Source: Olsenella urininfantis (lineage in GTDB: Bacteria > Actinomycetota > Coriobacteriia > Coriobacteriales > Atopobiaceae). From it: DNA of 64,000 bases. Positions 44,300-53,463 of the stretch are shown here, piece after piece. A program made the position numbers and the translations under genes. The stretch spans positions 1,039,994 through 1,103,993 of the forward strand of contig NZ_LT732540.1 in assembly GCF_900155635.1 (NCBI RefSeq), written 5' to 3'. The notes under the pieces are model-generated. The model was not told the DNA's origin. It saw only the letters and a list, made by a program, of their open reading frames with translations, and ran no database searches. The first letter of the stretch is position 1, and each line of letters opens with the position of its first letter.

Positions 44300-46099
44300 A
44301 TGCCCAAGGTCAGCAACGAGGACCGCAGGAGGGACCAGGCCGGACGCGCGGCCATAGCGCGGCTCTCCAAGCCCATCCGAGGGCGCACGCTGGCCGCCCA
44401 GCTGTTCGTGCTGCTCTCCGCCGGCCTGTCGTTCGTGCCCTACCTGGCGCTGGTCTGGCTGGGAGACATCTTCCTCCAGGCGCAGGAGGCGGGCGTCGCG
44501 GCAGACGCCCGCCACGCCGACGAGGTGCTGCGACTGCTCCTTGCCGGCTTCGTCCTGAAGCTCACCTTTCATGCCGTGGCGCTGGCAATCACCCACTTCG
44601 CCGACCTGCGACTGCGCCTGACCATCCGCCGCGGCATCGTGGAGCGCCTTGGCCAGGCCCCCCTGGCGTGGTTTGGCAGGAACGACTCGGGCAGCCTGCG
44701 CAGCGCCATCCAGGACGACACCAAGACCGTGCACACCGTCATCGCCCACGCCCCGGTCGACCTGCTGAACGGCCTGGTCTCCCCCTTGGTGCTGCTGTTG
44801 TTCATGTTTGCGCTCAACTGGAGGCTGGCGCTGGTGGGCATCGCCACCGTGCCCATCTACGTGCTGCTGTACGGCTCGTCCATGAAGGACATGGGGCCCA
44901 AGACCGCCGAGATGAACGCCCAGCTCGCGGCCGTCTCGTCCACCATGGTGGAGCTGGTGGCGGGCATCAAGGTGGTCAAGGCCTTCGCGAAGACGGGCGA
45001 GGCGCACGAGAGGTACACGCGTGCCGCCACCACCTTCGCCGACACCTACTGGGAGTGGTGCGCGCCCATGATCGGGCTCTGCTCCGTCGCCGCCGAGTTC
45101 GTCTCCATGCCCCTGCTCCTGCTGGTGAACCTCTGCGGGGGCGGACTGCTGCTCTGGGCCGACCTGGCCACGCTGCCGCAGATCCTCGCCTGCACGCTGA
45201 TCGCCATCGTGCTTCCGGGGGCCATGATGACGGTGGCAAACATCACCTGGTCCTACCAGCTGGCAGGCTCTGCCGCGGAGCGCCTGGTGGCGCTCCTGGA
45301 CACGCCCATACTGCCCGAGGCCGCGCATCCCGCGCCAGCCCCGGGCGAGGCAAGCGTCAGCTTGGAGGACGTCTCCTATTCCTACGGTGGCACGCAGGCC
45401 CTGGACGGGGTGTCGCTCGAGCTGAGGCCCAACAGCCTGACGGCGCTGATCGGCCCCTCCGGGTCCGGCAAGTCAACCCTAGCGTCCCTGGTGGCACGCT
45501 TCGACGACCCGGACTCCGGCAGCGTCAAGCTGGGTGGTGTCGACCTGCGCGAGCTCTCGTCGGACGCGCTCTACGACAGGGTCTCCTTCGTCCTGCAGGA
45601 CAGCATGCTGCTCAACGCCAGCGTCAGGAGGAACATTGCGCTGGGACGGCCTGACGCAAGCCTGGACCAGGTCCGTGAGGCGGCGCGCCTGGCGCAGATC
45701 GACGACCTCGTCATGTCCCTGCCCAAGGGCTATGACACCGTGCTGGGAAGCGACTGGTCGCCCTCCGGCGGGGAGGGGCAGCGACTCTCCATCGCCCGCG
45801 CGATCCTGTCCGACGCGCCCGTCCTGATCATGGACGAGGCCACCGCCTTCGCCGACCCGGACTCCGAGCTGGAGATACAGAGAGCCCTGATGGGCCTCGT
45901 GAGGGGCCGCACCGTGCTGGTGATAGCCCACCGACTGAACTCCATCATCGGCGCCGACCAGATCGCAGTCATGGAGCGTGGGCGCATCGTGGCCCTGGGC
46001 ACGCATGAGACCCTTCAGAACAATGCTCACTACCAGGCGCTTCTCAGGCAGGGTGACTTCCCTCTGGACACCCACGGAAAGGAGGCCCCCGATGCGTAG
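44300..46099 (+). CDS. ABC transporter, fused permease-ATPase, IrtA/YbtP-like
   Basis: A 599-residue half-transporter. Six membrane helices occupy about residues 30-310; the ATPase domain follows with Walker A GPSGSGKSTLASLV, signature SGGEGQRLSIARAIL and Walker B VLIMDEATAFADPDSE. The ATAFADP ending is, to my knowledge, characteristic of the siderophore branch (YbtP/IrtA relatives) rather than ordinary multidrug exporters, which read ATSALD. It starts two bases after the S component stop and overlaps the next gene by eight bases, so the two halves probably form a heterodimer. Confidence 0.88.
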   Translation: MPKVSNEDRRRDQAGRAAIARLSKPIRGRTLAAQLFVLLSAGLSFVPYLALVWLGDIFLQAQEAGVAADARHADEVLRLLLAGFVLKLTFHAVALAITHFADLRLRLTIRRGIVERLGQAPLAWFGRNDSGSLRSAIQDDTKTVHTVIAHAPVDLLNGLVSPLVLLLFMFALNWRLALVGIATVPIYVLLYGSSMKDMGPKTAEMNAQLAAVSSTMVELVAGIKVVKAFAKTGEAHERYTRAATTFADTYWEWCAPMIGLCSVAAEFVSMPLLLLVNLCGGGLLLWADLATLPQILACTLIAIVLPGAMMTVANITWSYQLAGSAAERLVALLDTPILPEAAHPAPAPGEASVSLEDVSYSYGGTQALDGVSLELRPNSLTALIGPSGSGKSTLASLVARFDDPDSGSVKLGGVDLRELSSDALYDRVSFVLQDSMLLNASVRRNIALGRPDASLDQVREAARLAQIDDLVMSLPKGYDTVLGSDWSPSGGEGQRLSIARAILSDAPVLIMDEATAFADPDSELEIQRALMGLVRGRTVLVIAHRLNSIIGADQIAVMERGRIVALGTHETLQNNAHYQALLRQGDFPLDTHGKEAPDA

Positions 46100-47840
46100 C
46101 ACGGGACTTCTCGAGCGCTTCCGCCGGTTCATGACCGAGCGGGACCGCGCCATGAACCGCAGCGGCATGGCCTGCTGCGTGCTGTCGGGAGCGCTGGCGG
46201 GCGTGAGCCTCTCCGTCATGATGCCTGCCGCGGCAGCGCTGCAGAGCGGATCTCCCCAGTGGGGGCTGGACTTCCCCGCATGGATGGCGGTGCTGGCCGC
46301 CATCGCGCTGTCCTCCTGCACGCTCTCGTTCTTTGGCACCAAACTGGGATACACGGCTGGCCTCGGCTTCATGCGCAACATGCAGGTCCTCGTCGGCAAC
46401 AAGGTGTCTCGCCTGCCGCTGGGTTGGTTTGGGGCCAAGAGCGCCGGACGTCTGAGCCGCATGGTCACGCAAGAGATGCTCAGCACCGGGCAGGCCGTGG
46501 CATACTTCATCGGCGGGCTTGCCAAGAGCAGCAGCGCCGCGCTGGTTTTCTGCCTTGGCGGCTGGCTGTGGAGCTGGCAGCTGGGACTCGTGCTCACCGC
46601 AGCCATTCCCGCGGTCTTCCTCCTGCTGAAGTTGGCGCAGGCCTGCATCGGCAGGTGCTCTGCCATCGAAAGCCCCGCCGAGCAGGAGCTCGCCTCGCGC
46701 GTGGTGGAGTTTGCCCAGTGCCAGGCCGCCCTGCGCGCTTGCCACGCCGGCTCTGACTACCGCGAGCTCAGGGACGGCTTCGACAGCTGCTACCGCGCCG
46801 GACACCGCGGCCTCTGGTGGGGCGTGCTGGGAAACGCCATCTCGGGCATGAGCGTGCAGCTCGTGCTGGTCGCCATGGTCACCCTGGTCTGCCGCCTGGG
46901 CCTGACGGGGACGGCCGGCCCGCTCGAGAGCGTGGTCATGATCGGCTGCAGCCTGCGCTTCGCGACCCTCCTGAACGACATAGGCCCCGCCGTGTTCGGC
47001 ATGGAGGAGCGCCGGCAGATGCTGGACGCGCTCGACGAGGTCATGGACGCGCCCGAGATGGACATGCCCGAGCAGAGCCGCCAGCCCCAGGACTCCAGCG
47101 TGGAGCTCGAGGGCGTGGACTTCTCCTATGTGAGGGGCACGCAGGTGCTGAGCGGCATCAGCCTCAAGGCTCCGGCGCGCTCCATGCTGGCCATAGTGGG
47201 GCCCTCCGGCTGCGGGAAGACCACCATCGTCAAGCTCGTCGCCCGCTTCTACGACGCATGCGCAGGCAGCGTGCGCGTGGGTGGGGTGGACGTGCGCGAG
47301 CTGGGCTGCGAGGAGCTGTTCCGGCAGGTCTCCTTCGTCTTCCAGGACGTCTACCTCTTCAATGACAGCCTGCGCAACAACGTGCTGATAGCGCGTCCGC
47401 AGGCAAGCGAGGAGGAGCTCGAGCGGGCCGCCGAGCTCGCCGGCGTGAGCGAGATAGTGCAGAGGCTGCCCGAGGGCTGGGACACCGCCTGCGGCGAGGG
47501 GGGCCGGGCCCTCTCGGGTGGCGAGAGGCAGCGCGTGTCCATTGCACGCGCGCTGCTGAAACAGGCGCCCATCGTGCTCTTCGACGAGGCGACCTCGGCG
47601 CTCGACGCCGAGAACGAGGCCAACATCACGCGCTCCATGGCAGCGCTCAGGCAGCGTTCCACGCTGGTGGTCGTGGCCCACAAGCTGGAGACCATCAAGA
47701 TGGCCGACCAGATAGTGGTGCTCAACGCCTCCGGCCGGGTCGTGGAGCGCGGCAGCCATGAGGAGCTCCTGGCGGCAGGTGGCAGCTACCGCGACTTCTG
47801 GAACAAGCGCTGCGCCAGCGCCCGGTGGCGTCTGGCGTAG
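46092..47840 (+). CDS. ABC transporter, fused permease-ATPase, IrtB/YbtQ-like
   Basis: A 582-residue half-transporter and the last gene of the operon. About six helices precede the ATPase domain: Walker A GPSGCGKTTIVKLVARFYDA, signature LSGGERQRVSIARALL and Walker B IVLFDEATSALDAENE. AAGGAGG lies before the ATG, within the end of the preceding gene. Paired with the first half it resembles heterodimeric IrtAB/YbtPQ importers of iron-siderophore complexes. Direction (import or export) cannot be proved from sequence. A strong intrinsic terminator follows 24 bases after the stop. Confidence 0.88.
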   Translation: MRSTGLLERFRRFMTERDRAMNRSGMACCVLSGALAGVSLSVMMPAAAALQSGSPQWGLDFPAWMAVLAAIALSSCTLSFFGTKLGYTAGLGFMRNMQVLVGNKVSRLPLGWFGAKSAGRLSRMVTQEMLSTGQAVAYFIGGLAKSSSAALVFCLGGWLWSWQLGLVLTAAIPAVFLLLKLAQACIGRCSAIESPAEQELASRVVEFAQCQAALRACHAGSDYRELRDGFDSCYRAGHRGLWWGVLGNAISGMSVQLVLVAMVTLVCRLGLTGTAGPLESVVMIGCSLRFATLLNDIGPAVFGMEERRQMLDALDEVMDAPEMDMPEQSRQPQDSSVELEGVDFSYVRGTQVLSGISLKAPARSMLAIVGPSGCGKTTIVKLVARFYDACAGSVRVGGVDVRELGCEELFRQVSFVFQDVYLFNDSLRNNVLIARPQASEEELERAAELAGVSEIVQRLPEGWDTACGEGGRALSGGERQRVSIARALLKQAPIVLFDEATSALDAENEANITRSMAALRQRSTLVVVAHKLETIKMADQIVVLNASGRVVERGSHEELLAAGGSYRDFWNKRCASARWRLA

Positions 47841-47864
47841 GTGCCGAGACGGCAGCGTTTGGCC

Positions 47865-47905
47865 GGGCCTGGCGGGAGGATACCCCTCTCGCCAGGCCCC
47901 TTTTT
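47865..47905 (+). terminator. Intrinsic terminator of the ECF/ABC operon
   Basis: GGGCCTGGCG (47865-47874) pairs exactly with CGCCAGGCCC (47890-47899), followed by CTTTTT. It marks the end of the ecfT operon. Confidence 0.9.
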
Positions 47906-48080
47906 GTCGTGGCGGCACGGCGTTTGTGCCTTCCCGGACAATCCTGAGCCCCTTTTGGTGAAAGGGTGCCCGCAAATGCACAATCGCCGAGAGGGGCTGG
48001 CCGGCGAGGCGAGGCGGACGGCGGCACAACACGCAAGCGGGCACTAGAATGGGACCCGCACGCGACACCGAGGAGGGCAC

Positions 48081-48860
48081 ATGAGCTTCTGCATGATCGT
48101 CTCGCCGGCCAAGAAGATGGTGGTCAACGAGGGAGAGCCCGCCGCACGCCAGGCGCCCCGCTTCCTGGACGAGGCTCAGGAGCTTGCCGAGGAGCTGCGC
48201 CGCCTGGGCCCTGCGGGCGCCCAGGAGGTCTGGCGGTGCTCGGACAGGCTGGCCGAGGAGAACTGGGATCGCGTGCGCACCCTCCCCGAGGACCTGCGCC
48301 TGGGCGTCTCGGCCCTCACCGCCGCCGTCAGCTCGTATCGCGGCATCCAGTACACCCACCTGGCACCCGAGGTGATGGACGGCGCGCAGCTCTCGTGGCT
48401 TTCACGCCACCTGCGCATCGTCTCGGGACTCTACGGCCTGCTCAGGCCCTTCGACGCCATCGCGCCCTACCGCCTGGAGATGCAGGCGAGGCTCTCCGTT
48501 GGCGGCTCGAAGAGCCTGTACGAGTTCTGGGACAGCCGCATCTACGACGCCCTTGCCTGCGAGAGGGGCATCACCCATATCGTCAACGTGGCCTCCCAGG
48601 AGTACGCCAAGGCGGTGCTGCCCTGGGCGCTTCCCGACGGGCCCAAAATCGTGACCTGCAGCTTCATGATTCCACGTGCCAAAGACGGTAGGCTCACACA
48701 GCCCTCCACCGAGGCCAAGGCGGCGCGCGGCAGCTTCGTGCGCTGGGCGGCGGAGCGCCAGGTGGAGGACGTGCAGGAGCTCCAGGGCTTCGCCGAGAGG
48801 GGCTATGCCTTCTCGCCCGAGCGCTCGGGCGAGAAGGCCTGGAGCTTCGTGCGCGCGTGA
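48081..48860 (+). CDS. yaaA: Peroxide stress protein YaaA
   Basis: A 259-residue protein of the YaaA/DUF328 family, which lowers free iron and DNA damage during peroxide stress in Escherichia coli. Family segments include the start FCMIVSPAKKM, SSYRGIQYTHLAPE (about residue 90), LSGLYGLLRPFD-like IVSGLYGLLRPFDAIAPYRLEM (about 115) and FMIPRAKDGRL (about 200). It sits just after the putative iron-siderophore locus, which may be coincidence or may reflect shared iron biology. It is convergent with the nucleoid-protein gene, with 12 bases between stops. Confidence 0.93.
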   Translation: MSFCMIVSPAKKMVVNEGEPAARQAPRFLDEAQELAEELRRLGPAGAQEVWRCSDRLAEENWDRVRTLPEDLRLGVSALTAAVSSYRGIQYTHLAPEVMDGAQLSWLSRHLRIVSGLYGLLRPFDAIAPYRLEMQARLSVGGSKSLYEFWDSRIYDALACERGITHIVNVASQEYAKAVLPWALPDGPKIVTCSFMIPRAKDGRLTQPSTEAKAARGSFVRWAAERQVEDVQELQGFAERGYAFSPERSGEKAWSFVRA

Positions 48861-48872
48861 GTGAGAGGGCGC

Positions 48873-49970
48873 CTACCTGTTCTCTATGCGCCCCACGTTC
48901 TTGATGACGATGGACACATAGCCCTCGGCGTCGCTCGTGAACTCTATGTAGTTGGCGTCCGCTGCGTACTCGCTGGGAAAGGTGATCTCTATGCCCGTGT
49001 CCGTCTTGATCTTGTGGCTCTTGGCCATGCGGTTGGCCACCCCGCGCCTTACGGGAACCTCCTCGGGCAGGTCGCTCTCCTGGGCCGCGCGCTCGTAGCG
49101 CTCCTGCAGCTCGGGCCTCTCCTCGAAGACGCGTCGGCCAACCTCGCCCGGCGAGAAGGACTCTGCCCTCTCTGCCTCCTGGGCCACCACGTGCTTGGCC
49201 TGGGCAACGGCACGCGTGACGTTCTCGCCTGCCTCCTCGGCGACCTCCCGCACGATCTGCTCCACGCGCTCGACGACCTCCTTGCTCGAGGCTTGGGCCA
49301 CGCACCGCAGGAGCTTGTCGGCAACCACGCTGACCTCCTGGCTGCCCTGGGTGCGCCGCTTGTCATGGAAGTCTATGGCCCCATTGGCCATGTTGACCAG
49401 GAGGTAGGTGTCCGCCTTCTGGGTGGGGTTGGGAAGGGTCGAGTCCTGGCGCAGGATGTCGTTGGCCGCGGCGCCGGCCCCGTCGGCCCCAAGCTCGTGC
49501 ACGAAGGCCTGCTTGCGCGGCAGGAGGATGGCGGCAAAGTAGCGCACGGAGAGGTCCTCGAGGTCAACGTCCTCGGCAGGTGCCGCCATGGCATCCGCCA
49601 CCTGCCCGCCCGCGTCCTGCGCGCGGGCCTTGAGGTCGCGCGTGTCCGTGAAGTCGCAGACCAGAAGGTCCGCCTGCTCGAGCTCGTCGCAGCGCCTCAG
49701 CTCCTCCCAGAGCATGCGCGCAAGCTGCTGCGAGAGCTCCACAAAGCCCACGCCCGCGCCTGCCGCGTAGCTCTCGAGAGCCTCGCGCAGCACGCTGGCC
49801 TCGGAGAACTCACCGTGCTTGCTCTCGGCTGACGAGATGGTCTTGCGCAGCTGACGCTGCACGTATGACTTTACCGAACGACCCCCCATGTCCAGCTCGC
49901 GCTCGCTGGGGTAGGCGGATCCGCTCTCGAAGTCGAAGGCGTGCAGGATGGCATGGGAGACGTGCATCAT
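48873..49970 (-). CDS. Nucleoid-associated protein (YejK/NdpA family)
   Basis: A 365-residue protein of the NA37/YejK family of DNA-bound nucleoid proteins. Start MMHVSHAILHAFDFESGSAY and the blocks RYFAAILLPRKQAFVHE (about residue 150) and KADTYLLVNMANGAIDFHDKR (about 195) fit the family; a helical middle and the C-terminal IEITFPSEYAADANYIEF follow. The role in the cell is poorly known. The ATG at 49970 is chosen by alignment sense; the ribosome site there is weak. A longer frame to 50063 has no family similarity. Confidence 0.85.
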   Translation of the reverse strand: MMHVSHAILHAFDFESGSAYPSERELDMGGRSVKSYVQRQLRKTISSAESKHGEFSEASVLREALESYAAGAGVGFVELSQQLARMLWEELRRCDELEQADLLVCDFTDTRDLKARAQDAGGQVADAMAAPAEDVDLEDLSVRYFAAILLPRKQAFVHELGADGAGAAANDILRQDSTLPNPTQKADTYLLVNMANGAIDFHDKRRTQGSQEVSVVADKLLRCVAQASSKEVVERVEQIVREVAEEAGENVTRAVAQAKHVVAQEAERAESFSPGEVGRRVFEERPELQERYERAAQESDLPEEVPVRRGVANRMAKSHKIKTDTGIEITFPSEYAADANYIEFTSDAEGYVSIVIKNVGRIENR

Positions 49971-50126
49971 GGGAATCACCGGCTTGCATGCGTTGGTACG
50001 GGCGGAGAGGCTGGGCCTGCGGCAGACCAGCATAGCGCAGAGTCCCGAAGGCGGGGCGGCCAAAGGAGAAGGCCACCGCTCCAGACAGGTGGCGATGGCC
50101 TTCCAGGCATGGTCGGACTTCGTCCC

Positions 50127-50693
50127 TTACAGGGCGCTGACCTGCAGCAGGGGATCTCCCACCTTGACGAGGGGGCGCCCGCCGATAAGCGTCCCGCTGG
50201 TGGCGACGTTCTTCACGCCGGCAAAGCTGTCGTGGTTGGTGACCACGCAGGTAACAACGTCGTCCAGGCCAGCCTCCTTGATGGCCTCGATGTCAAAGGT
50301 CATGAGGGGCGTGCCCGCCACAACCTCCTGGCCGTCCTCCACGAAGCGGGAGAAGCCATGGCCGTTCATCTTGATGGTGTCGATGCCCACGTGGATGAGG
50401 ATGTCGACGCCACCCGCCATGGTCATGCCGATGGCATGGTTGGTGACGGTGGTTGCCTTCACGCGGCCGTTCGCGGGGGCGTACACGACACCCACCTGAG
50501 GGACGATGCCACAGCCCTTGCCGAAGAGCCCCCCTGCGATGACCTCATCGCGAACCTCGTCCAGGCTCACCACCATGCCCGTCACGGGCGCGTAGACGGT
50601 GCCCGGGGCAACATGGAAGCTTGCCGCGTTGGGCTGGGGCGTGTCGCCCCCGGCGTCGAAGAGCGTGGACTTGATCTTGTCGATGAGACCCAT
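50127..50693 (-). CDS. crr: PTS glucose-type IIA component
   Basis: A 188-residue EIIA-Glc family protein that takes phosphate from HPr and passes it to sugar IIB domains. PVTGMVVSLDEV and GGLFGKGCGIVP open the fold; the phosphorylated His lies in DILIHVGIDTIKMNGHGF (about residue 108), with the second active-site His in the turn after VYAPANGRV-KATTVTNHAIG. GGAGGGG precedes ATG 50693. No IIB or IIC partner is encoded nearby, so it probably serves several sugar transporters. Confidence 0.92.
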   Translation of the reverse strand: MGLIDKIKSTLFDAGGDTPQPNAASFHVAPGTVYAPVTGMVVSLDEVRDEVIAGGLFGKGCGIVPQVGVVYAPANGRVKATTVTNHAIGMTMAGGVDILIHVGIDTIKMNGHGFSRFVEDGQEVVAGTPLMTFDIEAIKEAGLDDVVTCVVTNHDSFAGVKNVATSGTLIGGRPLVKVGDPLLQVSAL

Positions 50694-50731
50694 GGTGCCC
50701 CTCCTTCTGGCCTCCGCAGGGCGCGGCGCCA

Positions 50732-50745
50732 TTTGTGTTTACAAA
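50732..50745 (-). promoter_or_regulatory. Operator-like inverted repeat upstream of crr
   Basis: TTTGT-GTTT-ACAAA (50732-50745), a symmetric AT-rich site in GC-rich DNA, 39 bases upstream of the crr ATG. It could bind a regulator. I cannot place a convincing -35/-10 pair around it. Confidence 0.35.
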
Positions 50746-50788
50746 CTCAAGACCCATCCCAGTATGGCACGTCTGGGACAGCCCGTAG

Positions 50789-51433
50789 CTAAAGTCTGCG
50801 CCCGTAGAGGTAAATGGTGCGGCGGCCGGAGTCGCCGCCAGCTCCCTGACGCTCCTGCACGCAGTTGAAGCCGCGCCTCTCCAGGAACTCCCTGTCGGAG
50901 TCCTCGTCGATCACGATGAAGCTGCCCTGGGCGCCCTTGGAGGAGAAGCTCGCGAGCATCTCCTCGAGGAGCCTGTTGCCTATGCCCTGTCCCTGCGCCT
51001 TGGGGTGCACCACCAGAAGGTTTATCTCGGACTGCGAGTTGGTGTAGCCACGAGAGATGAAGACGTCCGCCATGGTGAACATGCGCAGCTTGCTGAAGAG
51101 GCGCTCCTCGACGAGGATGCCTCCGTTCTTGGCGCGCTTGCGCGCGATGACCATGAGCTCCTGGAAGCGCTCCTCCCAGCTCTCGTTCACCTGAACGCTC
51201 TCGTTGGGGCAGAAGCCACCGAAGATGGCCCCCACCACGACCCCCGCGCGCTGCGCCACCAGCGTCACCTGCGATCGGCGCAGGGCCCCGGCGGTCATGA
51301 CGCGGCCGAAGACCGACCTGTCGTACACGCCCTCCACGCCCACGCACCACACGCGGGAGCAGAGGTCGGTGACGGCCCCGAAGTCGCTGTCACAAAAGGG
51401 CCGGTAGACGATATCTTCACTTGCGGCACACAT
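50789..51433 (-). CDS. GNAT family N-acetyltransferase
   Basis: A 214-residue acetyltransferase. The acetyl-CoA loop is visible in LLVVHPKAQGQGIGNRLLEEML (Q/R-x-x-G-x-G form, about residue 145), preceded by the strand NSQSEINLLVV and followed by FIVIDEDSDREFLERRGF. GGAGG lies six bases before ATG 51433. Substrate unknown. It is a single gene with an AT-rich upstream region. Confidence 0.88.
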   Translation of the reverse strand: MCAASEDIVYRPFCDSDFGAVTDLCSRVWCVGVEGVYDRSVFGRVMTAGALRRSQVTLVAQRAGVVVGAIFGGFCPNESVQVNESWEERFQELMVIARKRAKNGGILVEERLFSKLRMFTMADVFISRGYTNSQSEINLLVVHPKAQGQGIGNRLLEEMLASFSSKGAQGSFIVIDEDSDREFLERRGFNCVQERQGAGGDSGRRTIYLYGRRL

Positions 51434-51771
51434 GCTGGTCCTCCTGGGCCTGGCATCTCTCACTATGCAATATTTATGCTGCAGCGGGCGAGATGCCATC
51501 GTTCTTTCTGCTGTGAAAGGCCCTTATTGGATATAACCAAGTCAAGCCTAACCAGAGCTTTATCCAATGACATTGTAGACGTGGGTCGCCGCTGTCCGCG
51601 AGTCTCCTTTGCGCAAACGGTACCCTGACCACGACAAGGGACACGCAAAAGGGGTCCTGCGGACGAAGACGCTTGGCCTTTTGGATGTGATTGGGCAACA
51701 TCCGCTGGACGCGGGCGCTCCTATCGTACCATCTTCCTGATGACACGCCACGAGGGCCAAGGGGGGCTCCC
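51434..51771. other. Divergent intergenic region with inverted repeat
   Basis: 338 bases between the acetyltransferase (minus) and the DUF1846 gene (plus), more AT-rich near the acetyltransferase. ATTGGATA (51526-51533) and TATCCAAT (51561-51568) form an 8-bp inverted repeat 27 bases apart, and GGATGT/ACATCC recurs near 51690-51710. Promoters for both genes must be here, but I see no pair close to consensus. No small coding region stands out. Confidence 0.5.
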
Positions 51772-53253
51772 ATGCAGATGGGCTTTGACAACGACAGGTA
51801 CATCGAGTTGCAGGCGATGCGCATCCGCGAGCGCATCAACCAGTTTGGCGGCAAGCTCTACCTCGAGTTTGGCGGCAAGCTGCTGGACGACTACCACGCA
51901 AGCCGCGTGCTGCCCGGCTTTGCGCCAGACTCAAAGGCGCGCATGCTCCAGGAGCTGGCCGACGAGGCCGAGGTGGTCTTTGCCATCAACGCCAACGACA
52001 TCGAGCAGGGCAAGCGCCGCAGCGACATTGGCATCAGCTACGACGAGGACGTCCTGCGCCTCATGGACGTGTTCCGAAGCCGCGGCCTCGCCATCGGCGG
52101 CGTCGTCATCACGCGCTTCTCGGGGCAGCCGAAGGCGGAAGCATACCAGGCGCGCCTGGCCCAGATGGGCATCGCCGTGTACCGCCACTACCCCATCTCG
52201 GGCTACCCCTCCAACATCGACCTCATCGTGAGCGACGAGGGCTTCGGGCGCAACGAGTACGTGAAGACCCACAAGCCGCTGGTTGTGGTCACCGCCCCGG
52301 GACCTGGCTCCGGCAAGCTTGCCGTGTGCCTCTCGCAGCTCTACAACGAGCACGCGCACGGGGTTGGCGCGGGATACGCCAAGTTCGAGACCTTCCCCGT
52401 GTGGAACCTGCCCCTGAAGCACCCCGTCAACGTGGCGTACGAGGCGGCGACCGCTGATCTGGACGACAACAACATCATCGACCCGTACCACCTGGAGGCC
52501 TACGGGGAGGTCACCGTCAACTACAACCGCGACGTGGAGACCTTCCCTGTGCTCAAGGCCATGATGGAGAAGATCTTGGGGTCGAGCCCCTACCAGTCCC
52601 CCACCGACATGGGCGTCAACATGGTGGGACTTTGCATCAGCGACGACGAGGCGTGCCAGAACGCCGCGCGCGAGGAGATCGTGAGGCGACACTACAGCTG
52701 CGCCGAGGCGATCGCGCGCACGGGCCAGGGCGAGGAGGAGCTCTCCAGGATCGGCCTGCTCATGAAGGAGGTGGGCGTGGATGAGAACTACGACCCCGCC
52801 CATGCCGCGGCCCTGCTCAAGGAGGAGGTCACGGGCAAGCCCGCCGGCGCCATGCGCCTCCCGGACGGCTCGGTGGTGACAGGCAAGACGAGCGACCTTC
52901 TGGGGGCGGCGGCATCGCTGCTGCTGGTTGCGCTCAAGCGCGTGGCGGGCGTCGAGAAGGACCGCTGGGTGGTCTCCGACGAGGCGCTTGCGCCCATCTC
53001 GCGCCTCAAGACCGAGCACCTCAAGAGCCGCAACCCTCGCCTGCACTCTGACGAGACCCTCATTGCGCTCTCCATCTCGAGCGCCACAAACCCGGAGGCC
53101 AAGCGCGTGATCGACTCCACAAGGGCGCTGCGCGGCTGCACTGCGTACTTCTCGGTGATCATTTCGCCCACGGACGAGCGCGTGTACCGCAAGCTGGGAA
53201 TCAACGTGTGCTGCGAGCCCAAGTTCGAGCGGGGAACCTTCTACCACCGATAG
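51772..53253 (+). CDS. DUF1846 family protein
   Basis: A 493-residue protein of the DUF1846 family, common in Firmicutes and some Actinobacteria, whose reaction is unknown to me. GFDNDRYIELQAMRIRERI and FGGKLYLEFGGKLLDDYHA open it; VVVTAPGPGSGKLAVCLSQL (about residue 165) looks like a P-loop variant and may bind a nucleotide. ALSISSATNPEAKRVIDS lies near the C-terminus. AAGGGGGG precedes ATG 51772. It is a single gene, convergent with the iron-type ABC operon, with repeat copy C in between. Confidence 0.85.
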   Translation: MQMGFDNDRYIELQAMRIRERINQFGGKLYLEFGGKLLDDYHASRVLPGFAPDSKARMLQELADEAEVVFAINANDIEQGKRRSDIGISYDEDVLRLMDVFRSRGLAIGGVVITRFSGQPKAEAYQARLAQMGIAVYRHYPISGYPSNIDLIVSDEGFGRNEYVKTHKPLVVVTAPGPGSGKLAVCLSQLYNEHAHGVGAGYAKFETFPVWNLPLKHPVNVAYEAATADLDDNNIIDPYHLEAYGEVTVNYNRDVETFPVLKAMMEKILGSSPYQSPTDMGVNMVGLCISDDEACQNAAREEIVRRHYSCAEAIARTGQGEEELSRIGLLMKEVGVDENYDPAHAAALLKEEVTGKPAGAMRLPDGSVVTGKTSDLLGAAASLLLVALKRVAGVEKDRWVVSDEALAPISRLKTEHLKSRNPRLHSDETLIALSISSATNPEAKRVIDSTRALRGCTAYFSVIISPTDERVYRKLGINVCCEPKFERGTFYHR

Positions 53254-53314
53254 GGACACCAGCTGGCGGCCGGGGGCACACCGCGTCGCCCACAACAATG
53301 CGCCAAGTCAAGCA

Positions 53315-53409
53315 GGCGCCCTACAGCAGAGACTTCCGCCGTAGAGCGCCTTCGTTTTACCTGCGAAAACGCAAGGATGCTCTACAGCAGAGCCTCCTGC
53401 TGTAGAGCA
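53315..53409 (-). repeat. Twin-hairpin repeat, copy C
   Basis: Read on the minus strand: hairpin TGCTCTACAGCAG / CTGCTGTAGAGCA (arms at 53397-53409 and 53378-53390, perfect 13 bp, six-base loop), then a linker with TTGCG, CGCAGGTAAAACGAAGG (53352-53368), then a second hairpin with arms at 53339-53350 and 53315-53326. Order, linker core GCAGGTA and arm sequences match copies A and B. It lies between convergent gene ends (53253 and 53464). Confidence 0.78.
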
Positions 53410-53463
53410 TCAAACTCGCTAGGTGCATTGTGGGCGTCACATCGCCCCGAGCATCAGCTGCCC

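Noticed and set aside
46044..48359. 771-codon minus-strand frame opposite the second half-ABC gene
   Set aside because: Crosses the operon terminator and the next gene; shadow of GC-rich codons.
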